64,000 bases of DNA from Hydra vulgaris (GCF_038396675.1 NC_088931.1:16617501-16681500), one strand, 5' to 3'. Counted from the stretch's first letter, positions 22,205 through 35,239 are shown. Made by a program: numbers and translations. The notes: generated by a model not told the origin, from the sequence alone.

Positions 22205-23345
22205 ATAGTTATTTGAATATAGATCTTGAGTAATTATTTGCAAACAATTAACTGATGCAAGTTGAAATGTTGTCAAAAACCAATCTTGCATGCATGGAAC
22301 ACTGCAGTGTCCCACAAAGAAATGCTGGTTTGAAAGTCAAAGAATTCCCAATTTTCTTTATTAAAAAAAGAACAAAAATAAGATGAAGATGGGTTTCTGT
22401 AACTTTTTTTATGCTCCAAAACTTTTAACTTTAGATATAATGAGGTCCTTAAGACTTAAGGGACTTACGAACTACATTGAGGAACAAAAACAGGATATTT
22501 ACAGAAACTTTTCAATTTTTAATCTGGAGTACCACAGTGTTATTGGGAATAAAGCCTCTGGGTCCAGTTTTCAAAGTAATATGATCTAAAGTAATGTTTA
22601 AATAAAATAATATGCTTTAAAATGCATGCAGTTATACATATAACTCCTGATAGTTAACTATATGTATAACTAGTTATACATATAATTTGTTATAAAAACT
22701 TATTTTTTAAGGTTATGCTTGAGCAAATTAGTACCAATTAATTCAAGTTGGAGATTTAGTTAAAGTTCAAGTTAAAGTTCTTATTTATTCATTGTTTTTG
22801 TTAATTTTATATTTATTTGTTCAAATTTATCAGTTACTAACTGATAAATTTGAACTGATAAAATGAAAAAAAAAGTAAAAAATAGTACTAACTGAGTTAG
22901 TACTATTTTTTACTACAGTAAGAATGTTTATCATTGTTGAACGTGATTTTATTAGTAACTTAATTTTATTTTATTATTATATTACTTTGAATACTGGACC
23001 CAGCGACTTTATTCCCAATAACACTGTGGTACTCCAGATTAAAAATTGAAAAGTTTCTGTAAATATCCTGTTTTTTTGTTTCAATGTACTTCATAAGTCC
23101 CTTCAGTTTTATGAACCTTATTATATATAAAGTTAAAAGTTTTGGAGCCTAAAAAAAGTTACAGAAACCTCCCTATCTCCCCCCTATTTTAATATTTTTT
23201 TTTTAATAAAGAAAATTTGACTTTTGAACCAGCATTTCTTTGTGGGACACTGCAGTGTCCCATGCATGCATGCTTGGTTTTTGACAACATTTGAACTTGC
23301 ATCAGTCAATTGTTTGCAGATAATATACTCAAGAACTATATTCAA
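22205..23345. repeat. internal inverted-repeat module of copy 1, centre deleted
   Basis: 22205-22600 is reverse-complementary to about 22975-23345 (landmarks: 'ACTGCAGTGTCCCA' near 22301 and 23253; 'GGTACTCCAGATT' near 23027 against 'AATCTGGAGTACC'). The inner part of the right arm and the whole central spacer present in copy 2 (39777-41086) are missing. Two hairpins with 1-nt centres (22819-22855 and 22875-22913) sit where copy 2 has a short simple sequence. Confidence 0.8.
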
Positions 23346-23554
23346 ATATCATATGAACATGTTAGAGAATGTTCATATGATATTTGAACATCACAAATTT
23401 AATAATATTGTTGTGATATGTTATATAAATAATACCATAATAGATTATGATATGAAAATAAGATAGGATATGAAGGTAATGATCAAAGAATAAATTTACT
23501 TATAGAGATTTAGATGTTTGTTTATTAGTTTCAGAATATTATATTATGTGTGAC

Positions 23555-26448
23555 CGCGGCTTTCTATAATAACAGGCCTTGACATCGCGCAACAAAGTTG
23601 TTAAACTGAAGGCCAATTCCTAATACTGTGTTTACATTTTCATCTTTTAACATTAGACGAAAGTTTGTGTTCACGCTCTTTTAATAAATCTTTAAAATTT
23701 GATTGGTTTATAAATTAGATAGCGCAACTTCAAGACGATAACGTTGTAAGGTTCAAGGCGTTACATTGTAAGGTCAAACTAACGGTAAGTTTTTTTAATA
23801 ATTAAAATGCCTTTAAAATGCTGTGTTTCTCTTTGCAAGTCGAACTATCTCAACTACAACAAAAATATCAATTTATACAACTACAACTACAATATCAATT
23901 ACAACTACAACAAAAATATCAATACTCAACTACAACAAAAATATCAATTTATAAATTCCCGAAGAATCTAGAGGAGAGAAAAAGATGTAGTGAAGCTATC
24001 CCAAGAACTGGTTTTATTGTTACAGACTATACAACAGTATGTCAACTTCATTGGCCAAATGAAGCACCTTTTGAAAGCAAATATGGGAAGCAACGACCTT
24101 TAAACCCACCATCTGTTTTAAAAAATATTCCGCCTAGTTGTTTAGCCACACCAGCAAGTAAAGTTAGAAAAACTGTAACTTCAAGCGGTTTCGAAGCCTT
24201 TTACCAGATAAGTTAAATAATTTTCTAAAAGAGGATGAACTTATATTTGGCGATATTCAATCTTTGTTAAGTGATAATAACGATGTTATTGTTTTCCAGC
24301 TTAATAAAAAAAGTTTACACATACAATCAAAAATGTACAAACTTGGTGTTTCATTATTTATTTTAGTAATTTTCAATGATTATTCATTTGTAGCTAACCA
24401 TAATGGCACAACTTGTAATATTTTATCTTTAGCTGTAAACAAATTAAAGTTAATAAAAACAAAATTAGCTTTATTTGAAGCAGTTAGTTTTTTAAAAAAT
24501 AAAGAAAGTTCACTTCAGTTAAATATTCTATTTGAACACCTTAATGCTATGAGAAAAGTTAATATTGGTGAAGTTTTATATACTTCAGATATTATATGTA
24601 GAGCATATGACTATTTTGCTATGCGACGAAGTTTATATGATTGTTTGTGTATTGACTACAAGTTGCCATGTATAAGGAGTTTAACACGATTGACTTCAAA
24701 AATAAGCTCAATGGAGGACCTAAGTTTCATAAATAGTATTTTTATGAATTTAAATCCATTGAAAAGAATTTCCATACTACTAATTGATGAGGTCTATGTC
24801 AAAGCTTCATTACTTTACCGAAGAGGTGCTTTGTTTGGTCAAGCAGTAAACTACCCTGAAAAGTTAGCTAAAACAATTTTATCATGTCTTTTTACAGGTC
24901 CAGAATTTATATGTAGAGCTCAACCTGTTGCAAATTGTTCCTCTGAATTTCAGTTTGCTCAATGTCAACAAATTGTTGATACGATAAATAATATTGAAAA
25001 TAGTAAGACACTGGTAATAATTACTGATGGTAACCGTGTAAATCAAAGATTTTTTGGAATGTTTAGAACAGTTGATAGTAAACCATGGTTAACAACATCA
25101 AGTATATATTTATTGTATGATTATGTGCATCTCTTAAAATCTATACGAAACAATTGGTTGACAGAAAAGACTGACGAACTTCAATTTTTGAACAATAAAG
25201 AACTGGCTTTGGCTAAGTGGAGTGATTTAAAAACTTTATATAAAACTAAGTGCAATAGTCTTTTTAAACTCTCTAAACTTACAGCTAAATCAGTTTATCC
25301 AAAACTAATAGAGAGACAATCTGTAACGTTTTGTTTGTCTGTTTTTTGCGAAGAAACAGTAGCTGCATTAAGAACGCATCCAGAGATTGAAAATAAAGCA
25401 TTTGAAGGTACTCCTGTATTTATTGAAAAAATAATTTTTTTTCGATTGTTGTTAATGTCAAAGCACCTGGTGCTGGCATTCGGTTTAGAAATGAATTATG
25501 CGAAGAAATCCACTCAGTTGGTGATCAACAGTTACAACTGCTATGAGATATTGCTGAACTGTCAAATTTTATGAAACCTACAGGTAAGCGTGTAAAACAG
25601 CTTACGCTAGATACTAGCAATGCAATAGCGCATTCATTTTATGGCTTTATTGATCTCGTAGAAACTTTGTTGAGTAATGGAGCAAAGTATGTCTTATTAG
25701 GTTGGTTTTCAACAGATCCACTTGAAAAAGCTTTTTCTAAGCTTCGACAGGGATCTGGAGGTACTTACTTTATAAACGCTAAATCTATAATTGAAAAAAT
25801 TAATATTCAACATACTAAATTGATATTACAACTTGACATTCCTGTTGATGGTATCGATGGTCATACTTGTGACATATGTTTTAGAGATATTTCTACTGAT
25901 GAAAAAGAACTTCTGGATAATATACATGATCTTGAAAGCTCAGTTAATAAATCTACATTAGTGGCTATAGTTTACATAGCTGGCTATGTGCAAAAAAGCG
26001 AAATAAAAATTTATGATGATTCTTCTAATTATTATTATAAATATGGAAGTTATCTGTATAGCCTAAACAGAGGCGGACTTGAAATTCCTTCTGATACTCT
26101 TGTCTAATGGTCAATATTTTGCTCTTTTTTTTTTAAGGTGCTACTGACCCTTTATGCAGAACATTTTGTGTTACTCAGTTTCAGTTCATTGCTGCTAAAT
26201 ATAAATTTAAAATCACAAAAAAACAATGCAGAGTATATTCTAATATTCTGCTAAAGAATTACTCACTAATTACCACTCCCAAAATACTAAAGCTATCATA
26301 ATTTATGTGAAAATTAGTTTTGTAATTTATTATGCTATTTACTTGTTATGTTTTTTATTTTCTCATTAGCCTATATGTCTCTCAATATGTTTGGATTTGT
26401 AAATATTTACCCTTGCGATGTCAAGGCCTGTTATTATAGAAGGCCGTG
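23555..26448 (+). mobile_element. P-like DNA transposon, copy 1 (2,894 bp), nested in the CCCAGTG element
   Basis: 34-bp terminal inverted repeats (CGCGGCTTTCTATAATAACA... at 23555 and its reverse complement, with CACGGCC, at 26448) differ at two positions. They are flanked by the 8-bp direct repeat TGTGTGAC (23547-23554 and 26449-26456). Both the 8-bp duplication and the length, close to 2.9 kb, are as known for P elements. It contains a THAP-P-type transposase relic on the + strand. The same TGTGTGAC duplication flanks copy 2. Confidence 0.88.
23807..26107 (+). pseudogene. P-element-type transposase with THAP domain, nearly full length
   Basis: The ATG at 23807 opens a THAP domain: 'MPLKCCVSLCKSN' supplies the first Cys pair. 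'YKFPKNLEERKRC', 'TDYTTVCQLHWP' (Cys-x2-His) and 'LNPPSVLKNIP' (AVPTIF-type end) follow at 23955-24140. Between the two Cys pairs an expanded run of AACTACAA/AATATC units shifts the frame. The RNase-H part (24217-26107) includes 'RISILLIDEVYVKASL', 'LVIITDGNRVNQRFFG', 'LLYDYVHLLKSIRNNWLT' and, after a frameshift near 25440, 'LLGWFSTDPLEKAFSKLR' and 'YIAGYVQ'. All are hallmarks of P/THAP9 transposases, which cut and paste P elements using DNA binding by the THAP finger. Frameshifts near 23900, 24190 and 25440 disable this copy. Confidence 0.85.
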
Positions 26449-26763
26449 TGTGTGACGAAAAAGTAAAGATACTTTTGCATCCAGTGGCTATTGCACAAAA
26501 GGTCTACATCATTGTAAAAGTAGGTTTTTACATTTTTGTTTTTATTTTTTTGTTTAACTACTTATCCTGATCACTTGTTTTCAGGATTCTCCTCATGGGT
26601 TTAAGCTCATTACGCATAATATGTGTTTAATTACCCATAATTCGTTAGTCATTAAGTAAGTAATAAATTAGAAAATAATTATTTGTGAAATATTGTAGTC
26701 ATTAATGACATCAACCTGGCTAATAATTAAAATTGCTCGACTAATAAGGTTCCTTATTAAAAT

Positions 26764-26988
<225 letters not shown>

Positions 26989-27479
26989 ATTTATATATAT
27001 TTGTATTTATTTTTTTTTTTTTTAGAAAAAGTTAGAAGATACTAAAAACCTTGGTATTATGCAAGCCGAAGCGATTTAATTAATTCAATCGACAAAGAAC
27101 GGCGTGTAAATCGCAAAAGAAAAAATAATATTTTTAATATTCATTTTGGATGTATTGATTAATAGCATTTATTTTAAAATAAATTCATTTTGCAACACGT
27201 TTTTTAGTTTTATAAAATTTCGTCATTATAGTTAAAGGTAAATCCCACAGGTTATAGGTGGAAAACATCACATGTAAAAGATCAAAAATGCTACACATTT
27301 TGAATACCAAATGGGATAAAGTAGCAAATACCAGATTAAGTTAAGCCTCTCTGAAAGCTTCGATGATTAATTTTAAATTACTATTTAATTAATTTTTAAA
27401 TTAAAAGAATTTTAAAAACATAGAAGCATTCGGACTTTCATTTGTCTAGTATTGACTACTTTTATACCATTTGTATTAA

Positions 27480-27749
27480 AATATGTAGTATTTTCCACCT
27501 ATATCCCATGTAGGATTTACCACATAAAACCCATGTGGGATTTACCATATGAAACCCACATGGGACAAAATAATAATCCCCATATGGGTTACATATGGTA
27601 AAAACCCACGCGTATCCCATATGGGATTTACCATATGGAATCCATGTGGGATTTACCATATGAAACCCACATGGGACAAAATAATAATCCCCACATGGGT
27701 TACATATGGAAAAAATCCACGCGTATCCCATGTGCGCTTTTTCACTGGG
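27480..27749. repeat. terminal palindrome array, inner end of copy 1, 111-bp period
   Basis: CCCATATGGG / CCCACATGGG-type palindromes occur in a tandem of 111-bp units. The landmark ACAAAATAATAATCCCC recurs near 27565 and 27676, giving two units. Copy 2 has three units at its equivalent end. Confidence 0.88.
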
Positions 27750-28285
27750 ATTGCTGTTCCAGACTGGACTTTCCTTCTCTTGGAAGGGTGAATGGTTTCT
27801 TTACTTGCCACTTGTCCTGTTGAGTACCCCACCTGTCCTTTACTTTCTTTTTGTAGGTGGTATAGACGTTTATCTTCCGAGGATAACCACTGGCCATTCA
27901 CTTTCGTGATGTCAAATAATGCATTGAGAACATCATATTTTCCACGCTTGACACATTCATCATAGACCTTCAGCACCTTCATAAGCTTTGCTCTTATCAC
28001 TTGATCAGACACACGTGGAAAATTCAGTTTATTGTCCCACAATTTTGTAATTTCCTTAGAAATTTGGTCTATTCGTTCTTTTCTTCCTTTAACATATGCT
28101 CCGAGAAACTGGTATCTTCCTACGATCTGCAATTGAAGTGGTATTCTGGATTTTTCATCGAGTGAATGTTCTTCTACAGCCACGCTTCCTCTTCTTCTGT
28201 GTGACTCTTGAAATCTCACCAAATTTTTAGTCCAAGTCTTCTTGTTCTTTGTTACTGTGGTATGACTTTTCTTGTGAGACATCAT
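27750..28285 (-). pseudogene. N-terminal part of the split RNase-H-like transposase-family gene
   Basis: The - strand frame starts at ATG 28285 ('MMSHKKSHTTVTKNKKTW') and runs 178 codons to the AT duplication at 27750-27751. The segment has a basic start, then 'LWDNKLNFPRVSDQVIRAKL', 'LNALFDITKVNGQWLSSEDK' and a C-terminal basic stretch 'SKRRKVQSG' that may be a nuclear localisation signal. The 'LFDI' segment has a counterpart in the relic at 29.7-31.1 kb. Beyond the insertion point the frame continues artificially into the inserted element. The ATG lies 8 bp from the end of a solo LTR that points the same way. Confidence 0.7.
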
Positions 28286-28292
28286 ATAATAT

Positions 28293-28768
28293 TGTTACGA
28301 CTTTACGGATAGCTGAGCGTAAATATCCGTTTAATAAAGTCGTTTAATTAATAAAATACTTTAACTGTATAGTAATCCAATTATAGTTCGATAATCCAGT
28401 CAATGTTGATAACAGTTCGATAATCCAGTCCGTATCCTAACGATAATGCTACAACTACTTATACTTCGTACACTTACAGCGTCTTTAGTTCGCTACAGTA
28501 GTTCCTTATTAGCTCAGTTACACGCAGAGTACTTCATAGAACTATTCACATTATCAACACTGAGCTCTGACAGCAGCTCGCTTATATAATTATTTAGAGC
28601 TTCCAGAATGTTCTACTAAGTTCTATAATCTTCTACAGTCTGTTACAGTCGTCTATATCACCGTGGTAACACAATGACGTCATCACATAACAATTCCAAG
28701 TATTTGCCGGCACACGGCCGTTTCGTTGCCATGGTAACGTGTGGCGTTATATTTATAAATTCATAACA
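28293..28768 (-). mobile_element. solo LTR of an LTR retrotransposon (476 bp)
   Basis: The segment is bounded by TGTTACGAC... and ...CATAACA, i.e. TG...CA ends with inverted TGTTA/TAACA. On the - strand a TATA box (TTATATAAGCGAGC, about 28580) is followed about 30 bp later by a possible initiator. Upstream of it, in the U3 position, are a CRE (TGACGTCA, near 28675) and an RFX-type X-box (GTTGCCATGGTAAC, near 28724). No gag-pol sequence adjoins it, so it is a solo LTR. Flanks (AATAT / AAATA) are too A/T-rich to prove a duplication. Its transcription would run toward the ATG at 28285. Confidence 0.65.
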
Positions 28769-29740
28769 AAATAATAAAATAAATAGAATTAAGCTGAGAA
28801 TTAAGCTTAAGATTAAAACATCGGTCAAAAATGAATGTATAAAAATGGTAAATCAAATTTTTATTTTGGGGGTGACCTTTTCTTGTTGCAGAAAGCTATT
28901 TGGGCCTTTTTTCATGATTTTAGGTAAAAGTTCATCGATTTATGATACAGGAAACATTTTATTTGAAAAAAAATTAAAAAGTTATATCCCTATTGAATAT
29001 ACAACGTTTTGTTCTTTTTATTTTTTATTTTTAATAATGTTAATTTCAAGCATGGAATGTTAGTTTTAAGGATAGGATAATAACACATATGCAAAAAATT
29101 AACTAATTAAATGTCAATTATCAATAATAAACTAACATTTTCAATTGGTTATTGAATACAAAGTCTTATGTAGACTTTTGATTAATTAACACTTGGGAAA
29201 AAACAAAAAATTGAAAATTGGCTATAATCCAGATAGCGCAAACTTCAAAGAGAAATTTCTCGCATAGTCGCGAAAAGTCGCACCTAATTTTTTAATTTCT
29301 TAAAAATATACTCAACTCCACGTTATTTAATAATAATTTGGTCAATACCTTTTGATACTTTGTTTTTTGCGTGTTCACGGAAGTTGGAAGTTATGATTTA
29401 AACTTTTTTTTCGGCTTTAAACATCATGAAAATTGAAAAAGAAAATTTTTTTTTTTTTTGAGCGTCTTAAGACGTATTTAATTTGATACTCTTTAATATA
29501 TAAACAAATTAGCAGAAAAATTTTTTTTTTCACGAAACACTGCAAGAAAAACAAAAACATATAATTTTTTTTGAAACTTAAATTTGGCAACCATTTTTGA
29601 CTTTGATGGTCACTATCTCTGGGATTACTTTCACCAGAGTAAAAATATTTTGTATTTTCCTTAATCTGAGTATTTTAAAGCAGTAAGAATTTTGTTTCCA
29701 AAAATCTGAGATAACTTTTTTTGTATTTTGGCCACCCCAA
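28769..29740. other. no recognised gene
   Basis: A/T-rich sequence with short frames only. A 'TTTTGGGGGTGACCTTTT' motif near 28867 resembles sequences near 20208 and 29736, suggesting a trace of a shared repeat. Confidence 0.4.
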
Positions 29741-29744
29741 AACA

Positions 29745-31060
29745 CATAGTGCAAATGCCTCTGATCTGTAGACTAAATGAATCTACAACTTCCTTCTCCA
29801 GATGAATTAGCTCTACAACAAAATCATGCTCAGAGATGTATGTAAAAATAGGAAGATTTGTTGCTTTATTAATAAGTTTTCCAATGTTTCCTGAGACGCT
29901 ATTTTTAGATTAACTTTTTCCATCTAAAGCTAACATTAAATGCCTTATTGGCTACTCGTTGGTTTATAGTGCACAAATAATACAGATTAGTTTGAATCCT
30001 AGTTTCTTTTCTAAATATTGAATAACTCCACCCTTCCAACCTATAATAATTATTTACTTTCAGTAAAAAATAAAAGTATATAAAATGTTAAACTACTATG
30101 AAACAAAAGTTAAATCTGTGTTAAGGTTGGTTGAATCTCCTCCAATTGCAACTAATTGATTTTCAACGCCATGTGCTATTATCTAATCATACAGTTGTTC
30201 AGCAATATTTTCAGCAGGTCTTCGACCCTCTCTCTCTCTCTTCTGAATTACTTACAAAGTGGAATAAATTTTTTCCACTAGACTGTACAGACACTTTAAT
30301 GATTTCCTTAAATCTCCCTTGGGTAAGATTTACTATCGTTACTATATAAAACTGTTTTTGACCATCGAATATTACACAATAATAATGCCCCCTTCTTTAA
30401 ACTCATTGTTATGTTTTTTATTTTCAGGCCTTCATTACTCTTTGCTTTGATCTCTCAATTTTTTTATGATCTAGAGCTAGGCTTCAATCAGGTATATAAT
30501 CTTTTAAAAAACCTGCATCCTTGGCTGCTTTTAATGTTGCAGTGCCTATTGATGCAGTTGCTCTGTCACTTATACCAAATCTTAATGCCGACAAAGCAAT
30601 ATGATTTACATTTAAGATATTTAGCCGAGAAACTTTTTTTATGTCTGGTAAATAATCATTTTCATTACAATCATTGTCAACATGGTTTAACTCCACGTTA
30701 TTACGAGATAATACATCAGAATACTGTACAGTTTCAGTTCTAAATCTCTATGATTTCATCTGCTTTCTTTGATATTTTTTTGTTTTGATACTTCTTTTAT
30801 ATTAACTGGACCTATTTACATTCCACTTTTAGAACCAACTTTATCTCTCTGCGACTTTATTTATCTTCAATAATAGGAATTTTATTTTTCTGAGAACATT
30901 TACAAACAATATGAAAAATCTGGTTGCAGCCATTACAGTTGGATTTTGCGCATAATTTTATTGAACGTTTTCACCTAGCTATGTCAAACAATTTATCTAA
31001 GATTAAAATATGATCACAGACTTGCTTAGATTTTTCCATCCCTAAAACCAAATTATTTGT
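29745..31060 (-). pseudogene. relic of a transposase-like family related to the split gene
   Basis: On the - strand, from 31060 downward: 'ILDKLFDIA' and a Cys-rich segment ('KSNCNGCNQIFHIVCKCS', 30.9-31.0 kb); 'SALRFGISDRATASIGTATL' (30.5-30.6 kb); 'HGVENQLVAIGGDSTN' near 30140; then, after what looks like a spliced intron (about 30045-30130), 'GWKGGVIQYLEKKLGF' and 'LMLALDG'. The D-S-T-N element followed by G-G and a degraded Cys/His segment parallels the 20.5-28.3 kb protein. Numerous stops are present. Many copies of such genes exist in cnidarian and arthropod genomes as far as I recall; the family name was not recognised. Confidence 0.6.
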
Positions 31061-31077
31061 ATTTTTCCAGTCATATA

Positions 31078-31290
31078 CACTCTTAATTAAAAGATGTAAA
31101 ATTACACCGTTTTGGTTTTAACATAACATCAAACGGTGTTTTTTGAAACTTGTTTAAGCAAAAAGTTTAAATTTACACCCTTTAGGTGTAATTATACACT
31201 CTGAAGGTTAATTTTTAATAAAACGGTGTAAAATAATACCTTTTTTTATATTACTACACTTTTTTAAAAAGGTGTAAAAATCGAATATTA
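31078..31290 (+). repeat. element with ACACC/GGTGT terminal repeats, fragment 1
   Basis: It begins CTCTTAATTAAAAGATGTAA and is dense in GGTGTAAA / TTTACACC words. The same end sequence, in inverse orientation, closes the fragment at 45395-45575. It abuts the pogo-like element. Confidence 0.6.
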
Positions 31291-31849
31291 GAGCAGACCG
31301 GGGCTAGTTGACTCGGTTTTTACTCTATAAGCTCTGTAGCCCTAACGGCACATTTTTTTGAAAATATCAAAGTGTAGTCCCAAAGAGTATGAACTTGGGT
31401 AATTTTTAAAAGTTGCATTCATTTACAAAAAAAAATTCTTGGGGCCTTCCCGGGCCCCAAAAAAAAAATTGCGCCAACTTACCCCACCACGGAGTAAGCT
31501 GCTTATACTCAAGGGGTAAGTTGACTCACAATAATAAAAATTAAAGTTTAAGGTCCGATTTATATGTATCCCAATAATATTTTAACCCCACCCCCACCCC
31601 CCACTCACCCCTTTTTTTAAAAGAATACATAGCTGAAATATTCTTTTACCAATATCATCAAACTTTTGGGTCAAGTCATTGTAACATTTTAAGCAAAAGA
31701 GTAATTATAATTAAAAAGTATATAATTAAAAAGTATAATATAATTAAAAAGTGAAAACAAAACAGTGTTCCCAATTTATGGATATACAATAAGAATTAAA
31801 ACGTGTATTGTTTTATTATATGAATATTTTCAACTAATTGAGTTTCAAA

Positions 31850-32600
31850 TCGGCTAGCAGCAATTATTGCAAATGAAAAACAAAGAGTCTCCGATTATGC
31901 ATGACTCGTGAGTCCAAAGGTGACATTGGGTGCATTGAACCCAGACTTCTTCTGGTTTACTTTCCGAAACATTCCAACACAAATTAAACAAAAACACTCC
32001 TTTTCTACAGAGCTATTTGGACAATTCAAACTTTTTCCCATTAACTTCCTTTACTAATTGATCTTCTACTCATTTTATCATTATCTATATTTAACCTTTT
32101 TGTTTGTTTTCTCTCTTTAATTGCTAACTTTTTCTTTTTAACTTATTCTTTTTCTATTTTTAAAACATTCGTATTTGGTGAATCTGTAAGAATTGATGTG
32201 GTTCTATTTCTTTTATTAGCTCTTTTTCTTGGTTCTGCTTTTTTGAATGGTCTTAAATCTTTAGGCAATAGAACTACAGTTGACTCTGTAGATGCATTGT
32301 ACACATTATTGCTTGAATATCATGATGTGGTTCTGTATCTTTTGAGCAACCAGCTTCTAGCATGTTGTTTTCTGATGTTGTAAAGTCAACATCAAATACA
32401 TTACTTATATTTAGTGTTGTACTTTCCACAGTACAGTCTTGTTTTAGAGATGGTCTATCTGTAGTAAACTAGATGGTCTATCTGAAGTAGCTTTTAAATT
32501 TCACACAAGGAAATATGAAAAATCAAGGAATTGAATTTCCTCTTGCAGAAACAGCAATTAAATCTGCCACAGTTACTAAATTGTCTCTCTCAGCGGAAGT
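31850..32600 (-). pseudogene. C-terminal region of a jerky/pogo-type transposase, relic
   Basis: - strand pieces: 'DLRPFKKAEPRKRANKRNRT' and 'SILTDSPNTN' near 32160-32260, typical of the basic linker after the DDE core in pogo/jerky-type proteins. 'EVWVQCTQCHLWTHESCI' and 'FICNNC' follow near 31860-31960, a Cys/His cluster like the terminal PHD-like finger of such proteins. The DDE core and DNA-binding domain are absent or unrecognisable. Confidence 0.55.
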
Positions 32601-32704
32601 AACACGTCCAATTTATTAAAAATATTTTCTTGCTACAATATGATTTACAATATATTAAAATAAATAACACTATATATATATTTACAATATGTTAAAATAA
32701 ATAC

Positions 32705-33195
<491 letters not shown>

Positions 33196-33833
33196 ATCAC
33201 AAACTCTCCTACTGATCCCTGAAAAAGGTAAATTAAAAAAATCGGATGGTTGGACATATTTCACTGAACCATGCAAGATATAACTTTAATCAAGTTTACG
33301 TGCACTTGATGCAATTGCTTTTAAAATCAAAAAAATAAAGAAGTTGTAAAAGTTACAAAAATGTGGAAAAAACACATAAATCACAATATCTTTTATGCGC
33401 ATGCGCAAATCCTTACAATACTACAGTACAAGTTGAAATAGTCAACTAGGAAGGTTTCCTGAGATTATTGGCGCTTTCTGATGAAAGGCTTTGCAGATGA
33501 ACGCAGTTCGTCAACTTACTCCTGCTGCCAACTAGCCCCGGTCTTCCCGAAGTGGTAAAAAATTGATTAAAAAAAAACTTTTACCGATCAAAGTAAGAAA
33601 TAAAATAAAATATGTGGCATTAAAAATCATATCCTATTGTCCATTTATAAATGTGATTATGTTAAATAAAGTTATAGAAATGAGAAAGGTGAGAATAAAT
33701 TAACTTTCCAATTTAAGTTTCATCTGGAAATGAGTTAATTCACTGAGAAAGAGTTTATTTTATAAAATTAATAAATGTAGCTATTAAATAGTTATGGCCA
33801 TTTTATCAGTTGTTTACCTTATATATATGTATA

Positions 33834-35065
33834 CAGTGCTCGCAAAAAGTCTTGCAACAAGGCACAATTTTACACAAATCAATATTTGCAATGTGTACAC
33901 AAATGCAAAAAGTCTTGCAACATCATAATTACTTTTCATAATTACTTCCAAAAACAATAATACTTCCAAAAATATTATATTTTCACCAAAAACAAGTTTA
34001 ATTATTTTTATTACATTTTATAATCATTTTAAACAGATGTACAAATAATGTTTGGTAGGATATCCTTTGTTTTTTAACACAGCACTAATTCGTTTGGGCA
34101 TGGATTTGGCAAGATTTTCACATAGTCCTGATGTAATTTATGTACACCATACATGACGAATAGCATTTTTCAAACCATCTAATGAACTGTAGTTCTTAGC
34201 AGATACACGCTTCTTTATTAACATCCAAAGATTTTCAATCGGGTTGAGATCTGGAGAATTTCCAGGCCAATCAAGCAACTGTATGTTTTTTGATCCAAGA
34301 TATGCTTCACAGACTTCGCAGTGTGGCATGGTGCTAAATCATGTTGAAAAATTGTGCACTGATGAATAATCATGAAATTGATTAGAGATTCATCCAAAAC
34401 GTTGAGGTACTTTTTTGCATTCATAGTTTCTTCTTTGGGCAAAAAGTATAAATCTCCGAGACTGAACATAACCTGTGTCCACTGCTCTTCTGTCCAATCT
34501 TGATGCTTCTTGCAGAACTCAATGCGCTTTTTTCTCATCTTTTCAGTTACTAATGGCTTCTTAAATGGCCTTCGTGCAGGTAAGTTTAATTCCGCAGAAA
34601 GTCTGTGACGGATTGTGCGCATTGAAACATTAGAAAGTGTTGGTATGCTGTTCTGTAGGTCACCAGAGGTTATTGAAGGATTCATTTTGACCATTGTTAC
34701 CATCCTGAGGTCAGTACGCTGTGAAGTGGCTCTAGGAAGTCCAGACCTCTTTTTAGGAGACAGGGGGATTACCTGCTTTACAACACGCCAAATTGTAGTG
34801 CGTTCAACCATGCAAATTGTTGCAATGTCTGCATGAGACATACCACTTTTAGCAAGACGTTGAATGCATGCTTTTTCTTCTTTACTAAGCTGCCGAATCA
34901 TAGCCATGGTTTTCACTGAATTAACTGTTTAAGCTACAAAAATGTCTTTATAAATATATTTATACCTAAAAATAAAAATATAAGATAATAACACTGAGCC
35001 TACTGGCGTGGAAACATTGATTTGTGTAAAATTGTGCCTTGTTGCAAGACTTTTTGCCAGCACTG
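33834..35065 (-). mobile_element. Tc1-like transposon (1,232 bp)
   Basis: Ends CAGTGCTCGCAAAAAGTCTT (33834) and reverse-complement CAGTGCTGGCAAAAAGTCTT (35065) form terminal inverted repeats of about 52 bp, flanked by TA (33832-33833 and 35066-35067). A second copy of AAAAAGTCTTGCAACA lies inside the left end (about 33908), as in IR/DR-type Tc1 elements. It encodes a broken transposase on the - strand. Confidence 0.93.
34138..34916 (-). pseudogene. Tc1/mariner-type transposase with internal deletion
   Basis: It starts at 34916 with two helix-turn-helix segments ('LSKEEKACIQRLAKSGMSHA' then 'SMRTIRHRLSAELNL'), then 'KRIEFCKKHQDWTEEQW'. At 'VMFSLGDLYFLPKEETMNAK' the expected stretch with the first catalytic Asp and the glycine-rich loop (about 40 residues) is missing. 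'TIFQHDLAPCHTA' keeps the second Asp. A frameshift near 34320 moves 'LDWPGNSPDLNPIENLW', with the Glu, to another frame. The product would be inactive; the element could move only if enzyme came from another copy. Confidence 0.9.
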
Positions 35066-35073
35066 TATATATT

Positions 35074-35229
35074 AGGGTGGTTCAAAAAACAACTTTTTTA
35101 AAAATAGTCTGGTGCACTTAACTAAATGTGTTCTATATAATACAAAAACACTAGGTTTAAAATTTTTTTGAATAAAAATATTTTTAGGGGTGCCTCAAGA
35201 CCCTTAAAAATTTGAAAAATGTCAGCCTG
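35074..35229 (+). mobile_element. palindromic MITE, left half
   Basis: It starts AGGGTGGTTCAAAAAACAAC right after the Tc1 element. 35100-35229 is reverse-complementary to 42590-42740. Copy 2 of the CCCAGTG element is inserted between the halves. Confidence 0.8.
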
Positions 35230-35239
35230 CCCAGTGAAA

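Noticed and set aside
27462..27731. Protein with Gly/His/Trp repeats in the CCCATATGGG arrays (also 35122-35556)
   Set aside because: The frame is a by-product of the 111-bp unit, whose length is a multiple of three, and it reads open on both strands. The array is terminal repeat DNA.
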